This document shows, in pieces, positions 56,030-64,000 of a stretch of 64,000 bases of DNA; the stretch's first letter is position 1; each line of letters begins with the position of its first letter. Origin of the DNA: Nematopogon swammerdamellus (Eukaryota > Arthropoda > Insecta > Lepidoptera > Adelidae); assembly GCA_946902875.1 (NCBI GenBank), contig OX336345.1, positions 11,439,395 through 11,503,394 of the forward strand, written 5' to 3'. The position numbers and the translations under genes are program-made. The notes beneath the pieces are model-generated. The model had not been told where the DNA came from and did no database searches. It saw nothing but the letters and a program-made list of their open reading frames with translations.

Positions 56030-56774
56030 CTAGCGATCTTTATTACATTTTGTAAATTACCTCTGCTCCGAGCTTTGTACTTAAGCAACGTTTATACAAG
56101 TTCACTTTCCATTTGTTTCTACGTCTAGTTGCGTAGCAGGAATGGGGTTTTCACCTCTTTTCCACCAAAGTGTAGAAGAACCAGAAGAATGAAAGGTCAG
56201 TCTTTCTACTCATGTAAACGTATACCTCGACCTGTGACCTCGACGTATACACGTAGTTTTGTAGTTATATATGTGAGCACAGGACATTATCCTCGCTCGG
56301 GGAAGGTAGATTTCTCGGAACGACTACGAAGTAGTGGACAACTTCTTCTTAGCTCGGAAAGTTCTCGATTTGAATTACAACTGGTCCATTTGTCCGCTTC
56401 ACGTCGCCACTTTCGGAACACACTTAATGCAAGGTGCACCGGCGGCGGCGGCGACGCGCGACGGTGTTCACTATTTCTGAAGATCAGTATGTTTTCCAGA
56501 TGTAATCATCTGTAGAGTGGGAATTTTGAATTAGACATTATACTTATAAAACTCACAAATATAATTAAAAAACGACGTTAAAACACTTAAAACAAATATG
56601 TATTTTAACCACCGGTATCTGTGTAAATTTCACCTTTTGCAGTGAAATCCTTTATACAACCAACCTATGCGCTCTCAGGAACTTCCAATACAACAACAAC
56701 ATTCAGCCTAATCTGGATGAAACCGAATAAGTACTAAAGCTACAAGCATTATATTAAAAATAAGTAGATTTTTT

Positions 56775-58255
56775 TTAGATTTAATTTGTACATGTTGTTG
56801 TTTGCTGCCCAGCCTCTTGGAAAGGCGGGTGGGCCATTCTCCGCACTGAGACCTCAAGACGGTCCGTTATACGTTGGCGCTCGGGTAGTGTTACTCCAGC
56901 CACCCGAGCTCTTTCATGAAGTGGAGCACTCTTCTTGGACGCTTCCACACTCCATGGGCAGTTCCCACGTTCCCAAGAAACTGCAGTCGTACTTCTGCCA
57001 CCACCGGGCACTCCAGGAGCACGTGGGTGGCTGATTCGTCCTCCGCCATGCAGCCTCTGCACAGGGGTCTGTCGGTGACACCTATTGTAAACAAGTGTCT
57101 GTTAAGTGGGCAATGACCCGTAAGAAGTCCTACCGCCATACGCAGTTGACCTCTGTGGAACTTTAGCAGGCGCTTCCTGAGTCTCAGGTCTGGTTTGGGA
57201 ATGGCTTCCCGGGATTGCCTGCAGTCCTTGGTGTTGGCCCAAAGATTTTCATGTTTAGATTTGTAAGTTGATGTAGCCAATATTTGAACTGGCTGATTGG
57301 TAAGGGTACATACGGTTCTGGGCCTTCTGCACTCCATCTGGAGCCCCGTTTAGCCAGCTCGTCCGCCGCATCGTTCCCGTAGGAGCCGCTGTGCCCCCTG
57401 ATCCACTGTAGGGTTACCTTGTTGTTTACCGCTATACCCTCTAGTGCCTGGTGGCACTGGAGTATCAGTCCGGAGTTGATTGTCACGGTGTTTAGGGCTT
57501 GTAGCACCGATGCGCTGTCCGACAGTACTCTGATCTGGTAGCCAGTGATTTCTCTGTTGCTTACTGCCGCTGCTGCCTCTTATTATTCCGATGCACTCAG
57601 CCTGGAAGATTGAGTTGTGAATACCTAGATTGATTGTCTTATGTATGTTTAGGTCAAGTGAGAAAGCTGCTGCCCCTGTTCCCGACCCTGTTTTTGACCC
57701 GTCGGTGTATATTCTTACCTCGGACCCCGAATAGTCCTTAGGTTCCTCAGCTAGTTCTACATAGTAGTGTTTGTCAAACACGTGTGTTTTCCTGATTCTA
57801 TCACACGGTGCCAGGGGATGTTTTTTTATGATTTCCTGAAGTATGGTCGTGTGTGGTGTTTGTGTACTAGCCCTCCACAGTCCTAGGACGTTCAGCCTAA
57901 TTGCTGCGGCTGCCGCCTCTTGTTGTATGAAAAGTTCAAGAGGCGGAAGGCAGAGCATGGCTTCCATCGCTGTCGTGGGTGTTGTGCGCATGCACCCTGT
58001 GGTCGCAACGCACGCTAGACGCTGGAAACTTTGGAGTTTGTTAATAACTGTGCTGAGTTTGGTCCTGGGCCACCATACTACTGCACCATAAGTTACCATA
58101 GGTCTTATTATAGCTGAGTATAGCCACAGCGTAATGTTAGGGTTGAGTCCCCATGTCTTACCTATGAGTCTGCGACATTGCCAAAAGGCTATACGAGCTT
58201 TATTTATTTTGAGATTAAGATTATTAATTTGTACATATGGGGACAAAAAATAAGC
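56775..58255 (-). pseudogene. LINE with RT thumb, RNase H and C-terminal domain, frameshifted
   Basis: Three minus-strand frames continue one another: 58246-57350, then 57507-57184, then 57337-56891. The first starts in the reverse transcriptase thumb (WLYSAIIRPMVTYGAVVWWP) and enters an RNase H domain with Asp182 (YTDGSKTGSGTGAA) and Glu217 (FQAECIGII). The second supplies the SDSASVLQALNT region and WIRGHSGSYGNDAADELAKR, with the RNase H His and last Asp. The third holds a Cys-His-like LCRGCMAEDESATHVLLECP segment usual at the end of such LINEs. RNase H is found in I-like and related clades and not in most jockey elements. At least two frameshifts and the missing RT palm make it a dead 5'-truncated copy. 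An A-rich tail lies near 56770 on this strand. Confidence 0.88.
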
Positions 58256-58654
58256 AACATTTTTTTATTATAGGCATTTATTATATCAGTTAATTTCACA
58301 ACCGCAAACTATTTAAAATTTTTAAAACAAAGTTAAAATACAACAATAATTAAGCTTGTATAACGGTGCTACTCAGCACACTCATATTTCCCGGCTTTTG
58401 CCTTCCTACAAATCTTTAGCTCACAAGCCTTGCGGGTAGGTTAGAAAGTGGAAACGTGGGCGAAGGAAAAAATTTAGCGGGTAGTCGCGATTGGCCCGGA
58501 GACGAAGAAAGACGCGCGCGAGACGACGAGAGTGTTCCTAGAGAAAGAGAACATTTTTAAGGGTTAAGGGAGAACTATAAGACGACAGAGACGCTGGAAT
58601 GTGCAAGGTGAGTTGATTGCGACAGAGATGTTTGTTTAGTTTATAAGTTAGTGC

Positions 58655-58815
58655 GCAACCGAGAAGGCGACTCGGGCAGGGGCCAGAGGTCATTCCGGAC
58701 GCTGTCGTGGAAGCTGGAGATCTGCACGTTTTGGTGAGTGAGCCTTACCTATTACCTACATCTATCTTCCCATCTGTCCGTTCTGAGTACCTACCCGTTA
58801 TTAAGTGCCACACTT
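58655..58815 (+). repeat. Family C repeat, copy 2
   Basis: Matches the minus strand of 2088-2245, including gaggtcattccggacgctgt, ggagatctgcacgttttggt and cttcccatctgtccgttctg. It follows a purine-rich stretch (58490-58610) with no match at the other locus. Element class unknown. Confidence 0.75.
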
Positions 58816-59337
58816 GTCAACATCGAAACGAAATAAAACGAAAAGTAATAGTCAACGACATTCTACTTTCTGGACAGGCCCTCGTTATACATTTTACCGG
58901 TAGAAAGGTGCGATTGGAGTTCTTCTGTATATTGCCAATATTTAAAACCGCGTAAGTGCGCGAGCGCCTCATACATCACGTTACGTTTCCGCTCTGTGAA
59001 CGTCGATACAGTAAGACGGTTAAATCAAAATTTGATACGTATAAGGGAGACAACGATTGGAGAGTGTGCTGAATGCTCACAAATAGCGCGCCTCAATTCG
59101 GTGCGTTGTATGCCACTTCCCGATAATTTTAATTCGTTGGTAATAGTATGAATCCCGCAACACAACGGCGTGGTTGCGTGTTGCGTCTCGTCGGGTATAC
59201 GATACGATGTAAGCAATTTCCACTAGCCACTAGCGACTCCATTCGAACTGCGATATTTTCCTATTTTCTAGCTGAGAAAATGGTTTAGGGAATGCTACGA
59301 GTTGATATTATAAAATTTCATTTGCTCTTTTGGGTTT

Positions 59338-59520
59338 TAGCCGACTGGATTGATACCACCGTATTGGATGTAAGATGGCCGCATAGTAGCCTAGGCTGTG
59401 TTCTCCTCTAGTCGAGTATAGCCAGCAATCCAAAGGAAAGTCTCCGGTATGACACCTACCTTCTCGGAGGTGATATTGGCTGGTCGGAGCATGTGCTTTC
59501 CTCTCTGACTCAGACTAAAA
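59338..59520 (+). mobile_element. SINE body variant, third copy
   Basis: ccgactggattgataccacc, gtattggatgtaagatggcc and gatattggctggtcggagca match the copies at 17236 and 24592. The A-rich tail is lost, and the copy ends near ctctgactcag. Confidence 0.75.
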
Positions 59521-59969
59521 TACACAAAATTATTATTGTCTGAATAAACGTGTTACTATTTCGTTGTATAGTAAGAGAACACGTTTTTCAACTGAATCTG
59601 TGAGCTGTATCGCCTCCAGCCCGCAGCTACACTCGCGTCGACTCTTCCCGAACCCGCCCTGTCTAGCTAGACCGAACAATTCGAAAGGATAGAAGCGTCG
59701 TCGACTTGTCTAGCAGGTGACGTCATTATAAATAGAGTAAGATATAATACAACACAAAGACAAATTAAAAAAATATAAGTGTATTTTATGTAATTAATTA
59801 CGTATCTCATTAACCCTGCCACACTTATGGACACAACGCGAGTGTTACGAGCCGTCTGCCAGTTGATTGCGACCTTTTTCGAATAGCGAAAAGTGGTGGT
59901 GGTGCTGGCATCTTTTCCTATACAATCTCCTTCGTTCGGGCGAACAGCGAACAGGCGACAACAACTTAT

Positions 59970-60305
59970 TTTTATAGAACGTGATACGGTTGGTTACATT
60001 ATCCTACTACACCCGTTATGTCAGCTCATGATGCTTTGGTGAACTAGGTGCCATGTCAGTTATTATCCTTGTTTGTGGCGGCTACACTAAACTGAAAAAG
60101 TTATAAGAACTATTTATTACATAGCCACTTCAACCGACCTTTGATTCAGTGCGGTAGTACCAAATCGGACGGGTTAAACCTTACCACCTATTTAGGTAAG
60201 GGAAACGACTTACAGTTTTACGTGAAACACGAATAAAGGTCAGCCTCAATGGTCGAACGGTCACCCATCCAAGTTCTGGTCTCTTAATTTCACGATTGAC
60301 GGATG
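59970..60305 (-). mobile_element. SINE body and tail with partial 5S-like block
   Basis: The minus strand starts at about 60282 with acttggatgggtgaccgttc, continues through the shared body (ctgaatcaaaggtcggttg, atgtaataaatagttc) and ends ataatgtaaccaaccgtatc with an A-rich tail. A 30-base insertion (caaacaaggataata region) interrupts the 3' half. Confidence 0.75.
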
Positions 60306-60885
60306 GACCCATCGCATCACCGAGGCTGACTTTATGGCTGCAGATTGTGTGCGTGATGATGTTGAGGATGAAGTAAATTAAATGCAATGTATCAAACGGC
60401 AGTTCTATCCATTTAATTTTTTTGAGCGAAATACTTTCGTGTATCGGTTCGGTAGACCGATATACCTTGTTTGCAGTTCTTCGACAGTTTCACTATACAC
60501 GATTCCACAAATGGCGGTGGAGCTTCGCTTCTAGTGAATACGATGGGGTGAGCCTTGAATTATTTTATTGATTCGCTCAGTAGGTACACACTACACAGCC
60601 ACGAAGAACTTTAACCTGAATTATATCTGTTGAGTCGTAGCCAACAATCAGTGATCGGTGAATTGTGGCACGATTTTCATGAATACCTCTAAGGGTCTAG
60701 GAGACTCCGTGTTTGCCTGAAGCCTTGGATGATACTACATAATAACTCGTAATTTTTTTATTATTAGCTTAGCTACACAATGTTTTAGGGTTCCGTAACA
60801 AAACTGTACAACATTAACTTTTTCCGTCTGTCTGTATGTATGTTACATGCCCTTAACATCTCATTACATGCCCCTAACATTGTCA

Positions 60886-61280
60886 GCCTCGATAGCTCAG
60901 TGGTGCAGACAGTCGACTGTCGCTATTGATTGTTAAGCAACGCTGGGCGCGGTCAGTACTTGGATGGGTGACCGCTCGACCGTTGGAGGCCGACCGTGGT
61001 TCGGATTCCACGTAAAATTGTAGGTCCCTTCCCTTCTTACCTTACTAGGTGGTAGGGTTCAACGCGCCCGGGTTGATACCACCGCACTGAATGAAACGTC
61101 GGTCGAAACGTCGGTCGAAACGGCTATGTAAATAGTTTGTGTTTTCCGGTCAGTTCAGTGTAGCCGGCACGACCGAAGGGAAGCACTGACATGGCACCAA
61201 GCTCACCCGGTATTATGGGCTGACATCACGGATGTTGTAGGTGATGTAGCCAACCGTGTCAGATTCCATAAAACAAAAAA
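60886..61280 (+). mobile_element. SINE with chimeric tRNA-5S-tRNA head, best copy
   Basis: The head begins gcctcgatagctcagtggtg, a tRNA D-arm with an RNA polymerase III A box. At 60932-60976 it carries gttaagcaacgctgggcgcg, then gtcagtacttggatgggtga, ccgc, which is nearly the 3' half of insect 5S rRNA and covers its internal promoter. GTGGTTCGGATTCCAC at 60996-61011 is a T-arm-like stem with a B box. A shared body follows (tgtaggtcccttccc, accaccgcactgaatg, cagttcagtgtagccggc), then the tail tgatgtagccaaccgtgtca and an A-rich end. Retrotransposition would depend on a LINE; which one is unknown. Confidence 0.85.
60932..60976 (+). promoter_or_regulatory. 5S rRNA-derived internal promoter block within the SINE
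   Basis: Forty-five bases read as the 5S rRNA region spanning box A, the intermediate element and box C, with about four differences from what I recall of insect 5S. It sits between tRNA-like A and B boxes. The block recurs in copies at 1165-1531 and 28785-28982. Confidence 0.8.
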
Positions 61281-61296
61281 TCTACACTAGTATAAT

Positions 61297-61350
61297 AGGA
61301 ACGCACGCACGCACACACGCACGCGTGCATGCGTGCGTGCGTTCGTCCTA
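61297..61350. repeat. Palindromic (CGCA)n microsatellite
   Basis: taggaacgcacgcacgcac ... gtgcgtgcgttcgtccta forms a near-perfect palindrome of alternating purine-pyrimidine sequence, just after a SINE tail. It could take a Z-DNA or cruciform form. Confidence 0.85.
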
Positions 61351-61879
61351 TCATTAAACCAAAATTTTAGGTTTAACGATTTTCAGTCAACATAACGTTT
61401 TCGACTTGCTTCTAGCTTATTTAAAATTCCAAGCAAAATTGGGCAGTGGCGAAGGGCCAATAAATATGAGCGTGGATTTACCTTTGCCTTATGGCTTAGT
61501 GGGTTTGTAATCGACGTTGTATATTCTCGAAATATCTATCTATATGTTACATAATGTGTATGTAATGTACTATATTACATAAAATATGTATATGGCAATG
61601 AATCGTAAGGTTTACTTTACAGATTATGAGAAGAAAACATTTATTCCTTTCAATTACTTTTCAATTATTTTAGGAGTTCTTCCTAAATACTGGAACAACA
61701 AAAATTTGAAAATATTTGTTAATCTCAACTTCTCAAGTCAAGTCTATGTTAGAACATACTTTTTTTTGGCGTTAGATAATAAGTAACATTTCTACAATAA
61801 TAATTATAGAAATGCCGAAATCAACACACTTCTTAAATGCCTACACATAATAATAATACACACACTTGACACACACACA

Positions 61880-62035
61880 CTATAATCACCTACCGTGTGG
61901 CAAGGGCAGACTTATTGCCTTGGGCAATTTACTCCAGTCAACCCGGCGGACCTATAGTTTAACATGAAATCCGAACTATGAGAGGTCAGAGGTACGAACC
62001 TCAACAAGCAGGCATCCAGACCGCTCGGCCAGACA
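61880..62035 (-). mobile_element. SINE with a different tRNA-like head
   Basis: The minus strand starts near 62030 with tggccgagcggtctggatgc (A box like tRNA-Leu/Ser) and has gaggttcgtacctc as B box. It then has cggatttcatgttaaactat and aggtccgccgggttg, which parallel the body of the chimeric SINE just after its B box. No 5S block is present. The head assignment rests on two short motifs. Confidence 0.5.
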
Positions 62036-62178
62036 ATCCCGGTCGAAACGGTTATGTAAATAGTTAGTGTTTTCCGGCCAGTTCAGTGTAGCCGGCACGA
62101 CCGAAGGGAAGCACTGACGTGGCACTGATTGTAGGTAATGTAGCCAACCGTGTCAGTTTTAATAAAAAAATAAATCTA
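62036..62178 (+). mobile_element. SINE 3' half
   Basis: cggtcgaaacggttatgtaa, cagttcagtgtagccggcac and gtagccaaccgtgtcag match 61107-61255 closely. The piece is joined at its left to an opposite-strand SINE head (61880-62035). Confidence 0.8.
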
Positions 62179-62179
62179 A

Positions 62180-62432
62180 AAAAAATCGGGATAAGTAGAG
62201 TTATCGATATTCCGCAACTCGGATATATTATAGCACAACACCGACCACCATGCTCAGCAAAGTAGACAAGATAATAATTTATCAAGTTATCAAGCAGTGA
62301 GTAAGCTATATACGGAGTACTTACAGGAGGTTTAATGAACTGTGGTAAGGCAAGCTGACAATTACCTACGGCATTTTGGTACGTCGGCATCTTGTTCTTA
62401 TCCCTTAGTCGCCTTTACAACATGCACAGGAA
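62180..62432 (-). mobile_element. Family A repeat, diverged copy
   Basis: cgggataagtagagttatcg, tagcacaacaccgaccacca and ttcttatcccttagtcgcct are present. The middle (62290-62370) is poorly matched or replaced. It directly follows a SINE 3' half. Confidence 0.65.
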
Positions 62433-64000
62433 CAATTCTGAAATAAAGGTATTTAAGTAAAGTACCTATTGGTAATTAGTACAACAATCTTACTTTAAAA
62501 AGGTTTTTTATAACTCATTAAATACTAAGTTTCGATGATCGAAAACAGTCTCTGGGTAAAATATCGGATAATATCCTCCGGATTAGGTTCTTACTTATTT
62601 TTCGGGCGATTTTTGACAATATCCAGACAAAGAGTCCCGAAGGCATCCCTATGTGGGCAAATGTTGAATTTTATACGGTTTCGTTTGTTGATTTAACAAG
62701 GTAGGTCAGTTTTCTACGTTCAGTGAAAGAAAGGGAGTCCGTAATAACCACATTAAATCCGTCGCTATATTTGAAAATGGATCATCCCAAAAATCCTAAA
62801 GAATTTGTTAATAATTGAGTTTTTAATGACTTACCATTTAGGGCGCTACGGGAGATAAACACGCGCGGAAGGGCTCGCAATTTGTTCTTCTGTTTGTCTA
62901 CCTGCCGGTGCCCGCGCCTCGCGCCCCGCGCCCTGCCGACCCTACATTAATTTCATCACATTGGACGTGGATTTTGCGAAAACAAAAACGAAAATTTGGC
63001 ACGGAGTTACGTAACGATTTTTTGGTGAAATTAAAATTTTAATCTTGTCCAACGTAGGATTTCCACTGGAAATTTTATATACACATTAATTAATTAATAA
63101 ACTTTGGGGTTGATTTCATTTGATAAGGAACGGGGTGTCTCATTATTGACGCTCATAAATTATATATGAGCTTTAACAATAGTAGGAATTGGATCAAATT
63201 TGAAAATATGTTCTTAATATCTATATACATTACGAACGTAATTAGCAATACGAAAATATATTTCTGCACACATAAATGAAAACGCTGCCCTCGATTGACT
63301 GATCTTTCAATCATCATAAAATATAAAAATAGTTATAAATTGTTCGTCAGCTTTGAAGAGTTAATTTCTCCATATTGTGAGAAAGGTACAATTTGACCCC
63401 TTCATCGCAACGAGTATATTTTATTAACTCACGACGACCACTTCCACTAATAGACTTCTACTTCGTCCTTACCTATCTCTCTCGGTAGCCTTTTACCAAG
63501 GTTCTTACCTCCTATGTCGGATGTCAAATCGGCGAGAACACTCCAAATTCACACATATTTCGTATACGCTAAGAGACAATTTTGGGTGTTCAGTATTTAG
63601 GATATATGGCGCTCAAAATTCGAAGAAGTAGCACGTTGCAAACCTAATTAGGGCAGTCATTCATTGAATCGGCACCCTCCACTCACTTTGACGGCGTCTG
63701 ATTGGGACCAAGTTATAGTAAAGGTTAAGGCTTTTTGGGATTTCAAAGGCACATTTCAGCACCATTTGTGAAATTTGCTTTCCGATTTGAACTACAAATT
63801 AGGGTGATAATTTATTATGAGTTACTAAGAATAAAATAATATTAAAAACAATTATTACATTAAATCTAAAAATAAATAAATAAAACTAAATAAACAATGT
63901 ACAGCTATAACTATATTAATAATAAATAAATACCTAAAATACCCAAATAAATAAAAAAGTACCAAATAAGTAAAATACCTAAATACCCAAAAATAATATA
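62433..64000. other. AT-rich, no recognised gene; (AAATA)-rich end
   Basis: 63830-64000 is low-complexity AATAAATAAA and ACCTAAATACCCAAA-type sequence running to the window edge. A GC-rich patch (62880-62942) has no frame or match. Confidence 0.5.

Noticed and set aside
57843..58091. 82-codon plus-strand frame
   Set aside because: It is the antisense of the LINE RT/RNase H coding region.
60932..60976. A 5S rRNA gene
   Set aside because: Only 45 nt match, the 5' half and 3' end of 5S are absent, and the same block recurs inside full SINE copies.

Overview
This window looks like genomic DNA of a lepidopteran insect (moth or butterfly). It is AT-rich and intron-bearing, and most of what can be recognised is interspersed repeats. 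These include Helitron ends of the kind common in Lepidoptera (TC start, GC hairpin, CTAG end before a T), RNA polymerase III SINEs, several non-LTR retrotransposons, and many palindromic MITE-like elements. I see no bacterial-type operons, CRISPR array, true tRNA gene or complete rRNA gene. The species cannot be named from the sequence alone.

One intact host gene can be assembled. It is a five-exon takeout/JHBP-family gene on the minus strand (11912 down to 9643, 241 codons plus stop), with consistent GT-AG introns and reading phases, a signal peptide, a TATA box and a downstream AATAAA. Its exons are short, so it does not appear as one long open frame.

Layout. 1-9600: repeats (chimeric SINE, family A element, a facing pair of 'cccgactgc' elements, foldback MITEs) and unassigned AT-rich DNA. 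9643-11994: takeout-like gene and promoter. 12-25 kb: AT-rich DNA with SINE pieces, a 34-bp minisatellite (18961-19624) and a perfect 33-bp-arm hairpin. 25.35-27.63 kb: 5'-truncated LINE with an open RT frame and poly(A). 28-44 kb: nested SINE/family A copies, a terminal-inverted-repeat element with a GC-rich core, palindromic MITEs, LINE tails and Helitron ends. 44.67-51.05 kb: a 6.4-kb Helitron-like element holding a 68-bp minisatellite, which is split by an apparently intact 987-aa endonuclease/RT LINE. 53.0-53.84 kb: a triple nest, in which a 50-bp-TIR element contains a 222-bp Helitron copy and a TGTCAA-rich MITE. 56.8-58.25 kb: a frameshifted LINE with an RNase H domain. 59.3-62.4 kb: a SINE cluster, including a SINE whose head joins a tRNA-like promoter to a 45-nt piece of 5S rRNA.

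How the parts relate: apart from the takeout-like gene, the sequences act as mobile DNA and as landing sites for one another. LINEs supply the reverse transcriptase on which SINEs depend. Helitrons and MITEs here are non-autonomous, because no transposase or Rep/helicase frame was seen. The near identity of two 222-bp Helitron copies, and the open 987-aa LINE frame inside a minisatellite, suggest recent activity.
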